DNA of 64,000 nucleotides from Janthinobacterium sp. SUN073. GTDB lineage: Bacteria > Pseudomonadota > Gammaproteobacteria > Burkholderiales > Burkholderiaceae_D. This document shows, piece by piece, positions 20,794-29,321 of the stretch. The position numbers and the translations under genes are program-made. How positions within the stretch are numbered: the first letter of the stretch is position 1; each line of letters starts with the position of its first letter. Under the pieces are notes generated by a model. That model was not told where the DNA came from and searched no databases. It saw only the letters and a list, made by a program, of their open reading frames with translations. The stretch covers positions 248,001 to 312,000 of the forward strand of contig NZ_JAPUBT010000006.1 of the NCBI RefSeq assembly GCF_030397665.1. The letters run 5' to 3'.

Positions 20794-22845
20794 ATGTCCG
20801 TCCGTCCTCACCAACCCACTCCCCTCGCGCTGGCCATCATGCTGGCCTTTGCCGCCCCTGCCAGCGCTCTGGCACAGCAAACCGCCACCTTGCCCGCCGT
20901 CACCGTTTCGGCCAGCGCCCTGGCCCTGGGCAGTGACGACATGAGCACGCCAGTGACCGTGCTGGAAGGCGAAGCACTGGTGCTGGCAAGGGCTGCGACC
21001 CTGGGCGAGACCCTGGCGGGACAGCCCGGCATCACGTCCAGCCATTTCGGCGCCGGCGCCAGCCGTCCCATCATCCGCGGCATGGATGGCCCGCGCGTCA
21101 AGGTGCTGTCCGATGGCGCCGAAGTGCAGGACGCGTCGACCATCAGCCCCGACCATGCGGTGGCCGCTGAACCGATGCTGTCGGAACAGATTGAAGTCTT
21201 GCGCGGCCCGTCCGCGCTGGCCTATGGCGGCGGCGCCGTCGGCGGCGTGGTCAATGTGATCGACAAGAAAATCCCCATGCGCGTGCCGGCGAAAGGTTTT
21301 GAAGGCAGCGCGGAAGTACGCGCCAACTCGGCCGCACGCGAAAAGGCCGGCGCCTTTGAAGTCACTGGCGGCTCCGGCAACATCGCCTTCCACGCGGAAG
21401 GCGTCAAGCGCGATGCGAAGGAATACAAGGTCGGCAGCGGCTGGGAAGGCGGCTCCAAAGTGGCCGGCAGCTACAACAAGACGGACACGGGCAGCGTGGG
21501 CGTGTCGTGGGTGGGTCAACGCGGCTTCCTGGGCCTGGCCTTCACCAGCCAGCACGCGGAATACGGCTTGCCGGGCCACAACCACGAATTCGAGAGCTGC
21601 CACCCGCACGGCGCGCACCTGCATTGCGGCGGCCACGACGGCCACGACCACGGTGCTGAAGAGGAACATGAGCACGAGCACGGCAGCGTGCCCTACGTGA
21701 AGCTGAAAAGCGAGCGCTGGGATGTGCGCGGCGAATTGCGCGATCCCGTGCCCGGCTTCGCCAAGCTGCGCCTGCGCGCCGCGTTCACCGACTACAAGCA
21801 CGACGAAATCGAAGGCACGCAAATCGCCACCACGTTCAAGAACAAGGGCCACGATGCGCGCCTGGAAATGGAACACCATCCCGTCTTCGGCTGGCGCGGC
21901 GTGGTCGGCCTGCAAACGTCGAAGCGCGATTTCTCCGCCCTGGGCGAAGAAGCGTATGTAGCGCCAACGGTAACGAAGAAACACGCAGCTTTCCTGGTGG
22001 AAGAATACAAGCTCGACCAATGGCGCTTCGAGGCTGGCTTGCGCCACGAATGGCAAGACATCACGGTCGACAGCGCCACCCTGCAAGACCGCAGCGCCAA
22101 GGGCACCTCGATCTCGCTGGGCGCCGTGTGGAAATTCGCGCCCCAGTATTCGCTCGGTTCGACCATTTCCCGCACGCACCGTTTGCCCAGCGCCGAGGAA
22201 TTGTATGCGCATGGCGTGCACATGGCCACGGCCACCTATGAGCTGGGCAACCAAAACCTGGGCAAGGAAACGTCGAACAATATCGACTTGACCCTGCGCA
22301 AATATGCGGGCGCCACGACCTTCTCGGCCAGTGCCTACCGCAACAAGGTCGACAACTACATCTTCGGCTCCACCCTGGACAACCACGAAGGCTTCCAGCT
22401 GATCCAGTACGCCCAGCGCGACGCCACGTTTACGGGCGTCGAAGGCCAGATCCGCCAGCAACTGAACCCCATGTTCGGCGCCAGCGTGTTCGGCGATTAC
22501 GTCAGGGCCAAGCTGGCCGACGGTGGCGGCAATTTACCCCGCATCCCCGCCCAGCGCGTCGGCGTGAAGGTTGACGCCAACTGGCAGGCGTGGAGCGGCG
22601 TGGCCGAGTTCTACCGCGTGGGCAAGCAGGATAAAGTGGCGGCATTCGAAACGGCAACCCCGGGCTACAACATGCTGAACCTGTCCGCCAACTACGACAC
22701 GCGCATCGGCACGACGCCCGCCCAGTTCTACATCAAGGCGAACAACCTGACGAACGAACTGGCGTACAGCCATACCTCGTTCATCAAGAATGCGGCGCCG
22801 TTGATGGGGCGCAATGTGACGGTCGGTATGCGCGTGACTTTCTAG
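20794..22845 (+). CDS. znuD: ZnuD-like TonB-dependent zinc receptor
   Basis: A 683-residue outer-membrane receptor. A signal peptide ends ALAQQ (about residue 29), followed by the plug (TPVTVLEGEALVLARAATLG, RGMDGPRVKVL, VLRGPSALAYGGGAVGGVVN). The barrel ends in ...MGRNVTVGMRVTF with terminal Phe. A histidine- and acid-rich extracellular loop lies at about residues 261-298 (for example HPHGAHLHCGGHDGHDHG), as in ZnuD of Neisseria, where it captures zinc. The ATG at 20794 has AAGGAA 9 bases upstream. A Zur-type gene and box lie upstream, so zinc starvation should induce it. Confidence 0.88.
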   Translation: MSVRPHQPTPLALAIMLAFAAPASALAQQTATLPAVTVSASALALGSDDMSTPVTVLEGEALVLARAATLGETLAGQPGITSSHFGAGASRPIIRGMDGPRVKVLSDGAEVQDASTISPDHAVAAEPMLSEQIEVLRGPSALAYGGGAVGGVVNVIDKKIPMRVPAKGFEGSAEVRANSAAREKAGAFEVTGGSGNIAFHAEGVKRDAKEYKVGSGWEGGSKVAGSYNKTDTGSVGVSWVGQRGFLGLAFTSQHAEYGLPGHNHEFESCHPHGAHLHCGGHDGHDHGAEEEHEHEHGSVPYVKLKSERWDVRGELRDPVPGFAKLRLRAAFTDYKHDEIEGTQIATTFKNKGHDARLEMEHHPVFGWRGVVGLQTSKRDFSALGEEAYVAPTVTKKHAAFLVEEYKLDQWRFEAGLRHEWQDITVDSATLQDRSAKGTSISLGAVWKFAPQYSLGSTISRTHRLPSAEELYAHGVHMATATYELGNQNLGKETSNNIDLTLRKYAGATTFSASAYRNKVDNYIFGSTLDNHEGFQLIQYAQRDATFTGVEGQIRQQLNPMFGASVFGDYVRAKLADGGGNLPRIPAQRVGVKVDANWQAWSGVAEFYRVGKQDKVAAFETATPGYNMLNLSANYDTRIGTTPAQFYIKANNLTNELAYSHTSFIKNAAPLMGRNVTVGMRVTF

Positions 22846-22854
22846 ACGCTGAAC

Positions 22855-22922
22855 CCAACGGCAAAGACTGGGGTCGTACCCTGCAGGGTACGACCCCAGA
22901 TGTTGCTTTGGGTTACGTTCAG
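22855..22922. repeat. Dispersed hairpin repeat with 32-base perfect palindrome
   Basis: CTGGGGTCGTACCC (22868-22881), TGCA, then its exact complement to 22899 make a fully palindromic 32-base core. It is flanked by looser arms CTGAACCCAA and TTGGGTTACGTTCAG. The core matches the copy at 13026-13100. It lies between the convergent znuD-like and glycerophosphodiesterase genes and can act as a two-way transcription stop, although T tracts are lacking. Confidence 0.75.
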
Positions 22923-23659
22923 ACTGGCTTGATCAAATCGATCCTGTCCGTACAAAACCCGTCCACACCCCAGGCCAGCAGCTCGCTGGCCCTTTCGGAC
23001 GTGTTGACGGTGTAGCAGAACAGCCCGTATCCCGCCTCCTTGACTGCCAGCGCCAGCGCGCGCGTCAGTTGCTGGTGGTCGCAATGGATCGCCACCACGC
23101 CCAGTTCCTTCGCCATGCGCTCCCAGTCAGCGGGAATGGCTTCGACCAGCCAGCCGCGCGCCAGTTCCGGCGCCGCCTGGCGTGACGCTTCCAGTGCGGC
23201 GATGCTGAACGACGAGAGCAGCGGCAATAACTCTCCTGCAGCAATTTCCTTTCCGAAATAATCGCGCGTGGCCCGCGCCACCGCCGCGCCCGTGGCCACG
23301 TCAACGCCGGGTGCCGGCTTGATTTCAATGTTCATCCAGATGCGCTGCGCCTTGCAATACGCCACCACGGCGTGAAACGTGGGCACGCCCTCGCCCGCGA
23401 ACTGCGGGCCGAACCAGGCGCCCGCTTCCATGGCGCCCAGCTGCGCGGCCGTGTAATCGTTGACATGGCCGCTGCCGGCCACCGTGCGGCCCAGCTCCGG
23501 GTCATGCACGACGACGGGCACGCCGTCGGACGCCAGCATGACGTCGAACTCCACGGCGCGGTAGCCGTAGGCCAGGCCGCAGCGCAGGGCGGCCAGGGTG
23601 TTTTCAGGCGCCAGGGTACCGCCGCCGCGGTGCGCCAGGGTGCGTGGATAGGGCCACAT
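22919..23659 (-). CDS. Glycerophosphodiester phosphodiesterase
   Basis: A 246-residue cytosolic GDPD-family TIM barrel that releases glycerol-3-phosphate from glycerophosphodiesters. The catalytic and metal residues stand out: H10-R11 (LAHRGGG), E19-N20, E37 and D39 (VEFDVMLASDGVPVVVHD) and H52. There is no signal peptide, so it is of the UgpQ (cytosolic) rather than the GlpQ (periplasmic) type. The repeat hairpin overlaps the last bases of the gene. Confidence 0.92.
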   Translation of the reverse strand: MWPYPRTLAHRGGGTLAPENTLAALRCGLAYGYRAVEFDVMLASDGVPVVVHDPELGRTVAGSGHVNDYTAAQLGAMEAGAWFGPQFAGEGVPTFHAVVAYCKAQRIWMNIEIKPAPGVDVATGAAVARATRDYFGKEIAAGELLPLLSSFSIAALEASRQAAPELARGWLVEAIPADWERMAKELGVVAIHCDHQQLTRALALAVKEAGYGLFCYTVNTSERASELLAWGVDGFCTDRIDLIKPV

Positions 23660-23857
23660 GGTGTTCCTTTATCGTGATGAAATTGTCGGTCAGGACGTCT
23701 TGCCATACTATCCCGCGCCACTCCTGAAAAGTAAAGCGGCCCCGTTTGGCGACGCGCCGCTACGAATGGCGATGCGCCAAGCCCGTTTCGTCGCAGCCCT
23801 GTTGCGCGCTGGCCTGCGCTGGCACACAATGCCCCATCGCTACCAGCAGACACTTCC

Positions 23858-24973
23858 ATGAAATCCGACGCCCCTTCCGCCGAAGCCCCCGCCAGGCGCC
23901 GCTTCCCCTACTACCGCATGCTGCTCGACGCGCGCTATGCGGTGGTGCTGAACGTGATCTGCGCGCTGGTCATTACATACATCCTCAACCCGGGCAGCCA
24001 TTTTGGACAAAACCTGATCGCCTCGATGTGCATCGGCACGATCGCCTTCCTGCTGATCGACGGCATGCGTCTGACCCTGTGGGGCGAAAGCCAGCGGCCC
24101 AGATTCCTGCCCTTCATGCTCATCATCCTGCTGTCCGTGCCCGTGGCGCAAATGCTGGGGCTAGCCCTGTTCAGCTGGCTGACGGGCGTGGACGTGGGCG
24201 GCTTCGAAAACCTGCTGCCCACGCAGATGATGGGCACGCTCGTGTTCACCCTGCTGGCCACGGGCGGCGCCGTGCTGTTTTTCTCCAGCCGCGAAAAGAT
24301 TGCCCGCCTGCAAATGACGGCAGCCCAGGAAAAAGCCCGCGCCGAATCCGTGGCGCGCCAGGCTATACAGGCCCAGCTGCAGCTGCTGCAGGCACAGATC
24401 GAACCGCACATGCTGTTCAATACCCTGGCCAACCTGCAGGGCCTGATCAGTTTTGACCCGGACCGCGCCCAGCTGCTGCTCGATCAATTGATCCAGTATC
24501 TGCGCGCCACCCTCTCTTCCTCGCGCGCCGGGTCCACCACCCTGGAGCAGGAGTTTTCCCTGATGCAAGCCTACCTGGGCCTGATGTCCATCCGCATGGG
24601 CGCGCGCCTGCGCTTTACGCTGGACTTGCCCGAGGCCTTGCGCGATATCAAAGTGCCGCCCATGCTGCTGCAGCCGCTGGTGGAAAATGCCATCCAGCAC
24701 GGCCTGGAACCGAAGATCGAAGGCGGCCATATCCACGTGCAGGCGTCCACGGACGCTGGCGTCCTCATTCTCACCGTCAGCGACGATGGCCTGGGCCTCG
24801 ATCATCCGGGCCAGACCAAGGGCACGCACCTGGGCGTGGCGAATATCCGCGAACGCCTGCGCGGCATGCATGGCGATGCCGCCAGCCTGTCGCTGGCCGC
24901 CAACCATCCTGCAGGCGCGATCGCCCGCCTGACACTCCCCCTTCCACCCACCATCACGAGTCCCCTCGCATGA
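23858..24973 (+). CDS. LytS/YehU-type sensor histidine kinase
   Basis: The 371-residue membrane kinase has about four transmembrane segments in the first 150 residues, then a short coiled coil (AQEKARAESVARQAIQAQLQ), a His_kinase domain with phospho-acceptor H184 (QIEPHMLFNTLANLQGLI), and an HATPase domain (PPMLLQPLVENAIQHGLE, SDDGLGLDHPG). There is no extracytoplasmic sensor loop of note, so the signal may be sensed within the membrane. It overlaps the downstream LytTR response regulator by 4 bases (ATGA), so the two are translationally coupled partners. Confidence 0.93.
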   Translation: MKSDAPSAEAPARRRFPYYRMLLDARYAVVLNVICALVITYILNPGSHFGQNLIASMCIGTIAFLLIDGMRLTLWGESQRPRFLPFMLIILLSVPVAQMLGLALFSWLTGVDVGGFENLLPTQMMGTLVFTLLATGGAVLFFSSREKIARLQMTAAQEKARAESVARQAIQAQLQLLQAQIEPHMLFNTLANLQGLISFDPDRAQLLLDQLIQYLRATLSSSRAGSTTLEQEFSLMQAYLGLMSIRMGARLRFTLDLPEALRDIKVPPMLLQPLVENAIQHGLEPKIEGGHIHVQASTDAGVLILTVSDDGLGLDHPGQTKGTHLGVANIRERLRGMHGDAASLSLAANHPAGAIARLTLPLPPTITSPLA

Positions 24974-25848
24974 GCCACCACACCCTGCGCGCGCCACGCG
25001 CCCTGATCGCCGAAGACGAACCCATCCTTGCCGCCGCCCTCGCGCACGCCTTGCAGCGGCTGTGGCCGGAACTCGCCATTGTCGCCACCTGCGCCAACGG
25101 CGTGGAAGCCTTGCGGCAAGGCCTGGCACTGCAGCCCGATATCCTCTTTCTCGACATCAAAATGCCAGGCAAGACGGGCCTGGAAGCGGCCGAAGAACTG
25201 GCGGAGCAGTGGCCGGATGGCGTTCCTTTCCCCCATATCGTGTTCGTCACGGCCTACGATGAATACGCACTGGCCGCCTTCGAACATGCGGCCGCCGATT
25301 ACGTGCTAAAACCCGTCAACGATGCACGCCTGGGCAAGACGGTGGAACGCCTGCAGCAGCGCCTGCGCGACAGCAGCGTTGGCAACAGCAACGGTACAAC
25401 AACAGCAACCCCAGCGGCATCCGCCACGACGGCACCCTTGGCGACGACGGCAACAGCGTCCGCCAGCGACGACAACCTGGCCCGCCTGCTGAGCCAGCTG
25501 CAAGCCATGCTGCCACCGGCGCCGCGCCTGCAAATGATACGGGCCGCCGTCGGCAACAGCGTGCGCATGATCGCCCTGGCCGACGTCGTGTATTTCGAAG
25601 CGCTGGACAAATACATCAACGTCGTGTGCCAGGACAGCGAAGCACTGATACGCACGAGCCTGAAGGAGCTGCTGCCCCAGCTGGACCCGCAACAATTCTG
25701 GCAAATCCACCGGGGCACCATCGTCAACGCCAGCGCCATCGCCACGGCCGTGCGCGACGAGGCCGGCAAGCTGTCGCTGACCCTGCGCCAGCACCCGGCG
25801 CAACTGCGCGTCAGTCCACTATATGCCCATCTGTTCCGCCAGATGTAA
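24970..25848 (+). CDS. LytTR-family response regulator
   Basis: The 292-residue protein has an N-terminal receiver with phospho-acceptor D62 (ILFLDIKMPGKTGL), T/Y switch region VFVTAYDEYALAAF and KPVNDARL, and a C-terminal LytTR DNA-binding domain (VVYFEALDKYINVV, TSLKELLPQLDPQQFWQIHR). Between them is a 60-residue linker rich in Ala and Thr (about 137-170), which is long for this family. Targets of LytTR regulators are usually few and often nearby; no direct-repeat target was identified here. Confidence 0.93.
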   Translation: MSHHTLRAPRALIAEDEPILAAALAHALQRLWPELAIVATCANGVEALRQGLALQPDILFLDIKMPGKTGLEAAEELAEQWPDGVPFPHIVFVTAYDEYALAAFEHAAADYVLKPVNDARLGKTVERLQQRLRDSSVGNSNGTTTATPAASATTAPLATTATASASDDNLARLLSQLQAMLPPAPRLQMIRAAVGNSVRMIALADVVYFEALDKYINVVCQDSEALIRTSLKELLPQLDPQQFWQIHRGTIVNASAIATAVRDEAGKLSLTLRQHPAQLRVSPLYAHLFRQM

Positions 25849-25849
25849 G

Positions 25850-26176
25850 CTAGTGCATTTGATGCTTCAGGTCCGACAGTTCATCGTGCACCTTGAGCAC
25901 GGCGCTCTTCATTTCCGGCGTCACGCTGGACGCCGTGCCGCAGGCCCGCTTGGCGCGGTCGCCCAGCGACTCCATCTGGTCGACCGCCTCGCGGATGCGC
26001 GCATCGTCTTGCGTGTCGATGGCTTGCCGCACGGCACTCTTTTGCTGGTCCAACTGCTTGATGCAATCCTTCAAGTCCATGGGCATGCCCTGCTGTTTGC
26101 CGCACAGCTGGGCCGCCTGACCGATCGCGTGTTCGATGGCGCCAAAGCGCCGTGCCACTTCCTTTACCTGCATCAT
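25850..26176 (-). CDS. Small helical hypothetical protein
   Basis: A 108-residue protein I do not recognise. It is almost all predicted helix, rich in Gln, Lys and Asp, with three cysteines (AQLCGKQ, LKDCIKQ, KRACGTA) spaced as if two helices could be cross-linked. There is no signal peptide or membrane segment. The start at 26176 (MMQVKEVARRF) is chosen because GGAGG lies 7 bases upstream; the in-frame ATG at 26191 precedes that site. It is convergent with the response regulator gene, one base after its stop. Confidence 0.65.
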   Translation of the reverse strand: MMQVKEVARRFGAIEHAIGQAAQLCGKQQGMPMDLKDCIKQLDQQKSAVRQAIDTQDDARIREAVDQMESLGDRAKRACGTASSVTPEMKSAVLKVHDELSDLKHQMH

Positions 26177-26350
26177 GATGTGTCCTCCCATGCTATCTGC
26201 AGTTGGATCGTCTGGCCGATCCAGGGTTCCCCAGCGCCCGCCACGGCATTGAAATTTCCATGAGGCACTTTTTTTGTAAGCGCTTGTGACATTTTAGATA
26301 ATAATCAGATGCCTCGGATACATTGGCGTACCTGAACCACCACGCCCTCC

Positions 26351-26989
26351 ATGTCCTCCTTGACTACCCTGCCGCGCCGCGCGCCCGGCCTGCTGCTGAT
26401 CGTCCTGCTGCACGCGGGGCTGGCCTATGTCATCCTGCAATCGCGGCCCCACCTTGCCTCTGACGAGAACCTGCGGCAAGGTCCGGCCATCACCTGGCTG
26501 CGCCACACGCTCCCGGCGCAGCCCAAGCCCCTGCCGTTGCCAAGCATCAAACCAGCCGCCGCGCGCCCGCCGCGCCTGCCAATGGCGGCGCCCGTCAGCC
26601 GCCCCCTGCCCGCCCCCACCGTCGAGCAGGTGCCAGCGCCTGCAACGCCGGAAGCGATCACGGCGCCGCCAGCGCCCAGCGCGGCCGATATCCTGGCGCA
26701 AGCCAAACGCGATGTGGGCAAGATTGACAGGGATTTGCGCAAGGAATTCCCGCAGCGGGGAGAGCAAAAACTGGACGACACGGGCTTCAAGCGCATGCAG
26801 CAAGGCTTTGCCGAGGCCTACGCGGCCGTGCCGCCGAAATGGTATGAAGCGTCAAAAATCGAGGAAGTTGGCGCGAATGCGGCCAAGGGCGGCCGCACCT
26901 ACAAGATCACCAGCGCGCTGGGCACCTTGTGCGTGACCACGCGCGCGGGCAAGCAGGGGGAAACGATGATCGGCAACTGCCCCAAATAG
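26351..26989 (+). CDS. Proline-rich single-pass envelope protein, hypothetical
   Basis: A 212-residue protein with one N-terminal membrane anchor (LLLIVLLHAGLAYVIL, residues 14-29), then a Pro/Ala-rich linker to about residue 118 like that of TonB, and a folded C-terminal part (DVGKIDRDLRKEFPQRGEQK onward). Two cysteines close to the end (LGTLCVTT and GNCPK) could form a disulfide in the periplasm. I do not recognise the family. It is not next to exbBD, so a TonB role is not supported. Confidence 0.7.
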   Translation: MSSLTTLPRRAPGLLLIVLLHAGLAYVILQSRPHLASDENLRQGPAITWLRHTLPAQPKPLPLPSIKPAAARPPRLPMAAPVSRPLPAPTVEQVPAPATPEAITAPPAPSAADILAQAKRDVGKIDRDLRKEFPQRGEQKLDDTGFKRMQQGFAEAYAAVPPKWYEASKIEEVGANAAKGGRTYKITSALGTLCVTTRAGKQGETMIGNCPK

Positions 26990-26994
26990 CCGCC

Positions 26995-28269
26995 TCAGCC
27001 CACCGCTTCTCGCGCGCCCAGCGGTTGCAGATGGCGCAAGCGCAAGGCGATCAGCACGCCGCCGCCCAGGCACAGACCCAGCATGATGATGACGCCCGTC
27101 CAGCCGTCGAAGCCCCACATCATGCCCGAGGCGGAACCGATCAGGCTGGAACCAAGGTAATAGAACAGCAGATAGAAGGCCGAAGCCAGCGCTTGCGGCG
27201 CGCGCGCGCGGCGGCTGACCCAGCTGCTGGCGATCGAATGCGAGGCAAAGAAGCCGAACGTGGCCAGCGCCATGCCGATGACGATCAGCGGCAGGGAATC
27301 GAACAGGGTCAGCAAAATGCCGGCCAGCATCACCGACAGCATGATCCACAGCACGCCGCGGCGCCCCAGGCGGTCCACCAGGCGGCCCGCCCAGACGGAG
27401 CTGAAGATGCCGATCAGGTACAAAAAGGCCAGCAAGCCGACCGTGCTCTGGCGCAAGTTGAACGGTGCGGCCAGCAGGCGGTAGCCGATGTAGTTATACA
27501 GGCTGACAAAACAACCCATCAGCACGAAGGCCAGGCAGAACAGCCACGGCAAACCCCGGTCGGAAAAATGCTGTTTTATCGCGTGCGGCAAGGCATTCCA
27601 GCCACGGGTACTGGGCACGAAGTTTTTCGATGCGGGCAGGCTGCGCCAGAATTCCGCCGCCGCCAGCACGCCGGCCACGCCCAGCACGCCCAGGGCCCAG
27701 CGCCACGAGAGGAAATCGCTGAGCATGGAAGCGATCAAGCGCCCCGACATGCCGCCAAAGGCGCTACCGGCAATATACAGCCCCATCGACAGGCCCAGCG
27801 ACGGTCCCTCGATTTCCTCGCCCAGGTAGGCCATGGCCACGGCCGGCATGCCGCCCAGGGCGATGCCCAGCGCGGCACGAATCGCCAGCAATTGCGCGTA
27901 ATCCTGCGCGAAGGCGGACAAGATCGTCAAGATGGCGGCGGAAAACATCGACGCCACCATCAGCGGCTTGCGCCCGACCCGGTCCGAGACGGCGCTCAGC
28001 AGCACCAAGGAAATGGCCAGCAAGCCGCTCGACACGGACAAGGACCAGCTGCTTTGCGCCGGCGTCAGATGAAACTGGTGCGACAGCAGCGGGAACAGGG
28101 GCTGGATGCAATACAGCAAGCTGAAGGTGGAAAAGCCGCCGAAGAACAGGGCGCGGTTGCTGCGCTTGAATTCGATGGATCCCTTGGCGATAGCCGAACG
28201 GGGAGCGGGAGCAGAAACCGGGATGGCGGAAGGTGCGGCGGGGGCAAAGGCAAGCGATGAATCAGACAT
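26995..28269 (-). CDS. MFS transporter, YnfM-like
   Basis: A 424-residue inner-membrane carrier with about twelve membrane segments, an extended polar N-terminus (about 40 residues), and the MFS loop 2-3 motif SDRVGRKPLMV plus a second copy-like GRLVDRLGRRGVLW in the other half. It is divergent from a LysR regulator. That pairing and the wording resemble E. coli ynfM/ynfL. YnfM-type proteins are treated as exporters; the substrate is unknown. Confidence 0.88.
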   Translation of the reverse strand: MSDSSLAFAPAAPSAIPVSAPAPRSAIAKGSIEFKRSNRALFFGGFSTFSLLYCIQPLFPLLSHQFHLTPAQSSWSLSVSSGLLAISLVLLSAVSDRVGRKPLMVASMFSAAILTILSAFAQDYAQLLAIRAALGIALGGMPAVAMAYLGEEIEGPSLGLSMGLYIAGSAFGGMSGRLIASMLSDFLSWRWALGVLGVAGVLAAAEFWRSLPASKNFVPSTRGWNALPHAIKQHFSDRGLPWLFCLAFVLMGCFVSLYNYIGYRLLAAPFNLRQSTVGLLAFLYLIGIFSSVWAGRLVDRLGRRGVLWIMLSVMLAGILLTLFDSLPLIVIGMALATFGFFASHSIASSWVSRRARAPQALASAFYLLFYYLGSSLIGSASGMMWGFDGWTGVIIMLGLCLGGGVLIALRLRHLQPLGAREAVG

Positions 28270-28372
28270 GGCCGTGTTTCGGAAAGGAAGCGAGTCTTCA
28301 TCTTAGGATTGCCAACTCATATCGTCCAATATATATTCAAGGCCCAACTCATACTTTTAAAATATTACTTAT

Positions 28373-29275
28373 ATGGAACTACGCCACCTGCGTTACTTTG
28401 TCGCCGTCGCCGAAGAGCTGCACTTCACGCGCGCGGCCGAGCGCCTGCACATCGGCCAGCCGCCGCTGAGCCAGCAAATCCAGGCGCTGGAAGCGGAACT
28501 CGGTGCGCAGTTGTTCGAGCGCAACAAGCGCTCCGTGCGCCTGACGCAGGCGGGCGCGCTCTTCCTCGACGATGCGCGGCGCATCTTGGCCCTGTCGGAG
28601 CAGGCGGCCGTCACGGCGCGCCGGGCGCAGCGGGGCGAAGCGGGCGAGTTGCGCATCGGCTTTACATTTTCCACGCCGTTTACGCCGTATTTCGCGACCG
28701 TCATCAACCGCTACCGCCAGCAATTTCCGCACGTCACCTTGACCCTGCATGAAATGGCGACATTGCATCAGCTGGAAGCGATCTCGGGCAGGACGATGGA
28801 CCTGGGCTTCGTGCGCCCGCCGGAAACGACGTACCCGGACGACATCCGCCTCACCGAATTGCGCCAGGACCCGCTGTTCCTCGTGCTGCCCGTCGCCCAC
28901 GCGCTGGCGGCAAAACAGGCCATTGCCATTGCCGATATGGCGGGCGAAGGTTTTGTGATGTACCCCAAGGATGCGGGCACGGGGATTTATCCGCAGATCT
29001 TCCGCCTGTGCAAGGCGGCAGGCTTCGTGCCCCAGGTGACGCAGGAAGCGGGCGAAGCGTCGACCATCATCGGCCTGGTGGCGGCCGGCTGCGGCATTTC
29101 CGTGCTGCCCGCCTCGTTCGACCGCATCCGCATGGATGGCGTGTGCTACCGCCCCATCGCCGACCCGCAGGCGACCACCAGTCTGTTACTGGCACAACGG
29201 GAAGAAGAGACGTCGCCGCTGGTGGCGGCATTCGTCAAGCTGGCCGAGGCAGCGGCGCTGGAAGGGGGAGCGTAG
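28373..29275 (+). CDS. LysR-family regulator
   Basis: A 300-residue regulator with the LysR helix-turn-helix at residues 1-60 (MELRHLRYFVAVAEELHFTR, then PPLSQQIQALEAELGAQLFE) and a periplasmic-binding-protein-like effector domain (LRIGFTFSTPFTPYFATVI onward). It is divergent from the MFS carrier, 103 bases apart; that AT-rich gap (for example ATATATTC near 28330) should hold the shared operator. The likely role is to activate the transporter gene when the effector is bound. Confidence 0.92.
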   Translation: MELRHLRYFVAVAEELHFTRAAERLHIGQPPLSQQIQALEAELGAQLFERNKRSVRLTQAGALFLDDARRILALSEQAAVTARRAQRGEAGELRIGFTFSTPFTPYFATVINRYRQQFPHVTLTLHEMATLHQLEAISGRTMDLGFVRPPETTYPDDIRLTELRQDPLFLVLPVAHALAAKQAIAIADMAGEGFVMYPKDAGTGIYPQIFRLCKAAGFVPQVTQEAGEASTIIGLVAAGCGISVLPASFDRIRMDGVCYRPIADPQATTSLLLAQREEETSPLVAAFVKLAEAAALEGGA

Positions 29276-29313
29276 GTCGGATTAGCGGTGGCGAAGCCGC
29301 CGCGTAATCCGAC
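29276..29313. repeat. Extragenic palindrome (GTCGGATTA type)
   Basis: GTCGGATTA (29276-29284) and TAATCCGAC (29305-29313) are perfect 9-base arms around an inner GGTGGCGAAGCCGCC-like stem. It sits directly after the LysR stop and 9 bases before the end of the convergent gene. Hairpins with this wording are common between genes in beta- and gammaproteobacteria. It may end transcription from both sides. Confidence 0.7.
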
Positions 29314-29321
29314 ACCAGCGG

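Noticed and set aside
20428-22461. 677-residue open frame antisense to the ZnuD-like gene
   Set aside because: It runs across the znuD coding region, the Zur box and the start of the Fur-family gene, so it cannot be a single gene.
26351-26989. TonB protein
   Set aside because: It has the anchor plus proline-rich linker layout, but lacks a recognisable TonB C-terminal YP motif and has no exbB/exbD next to it.
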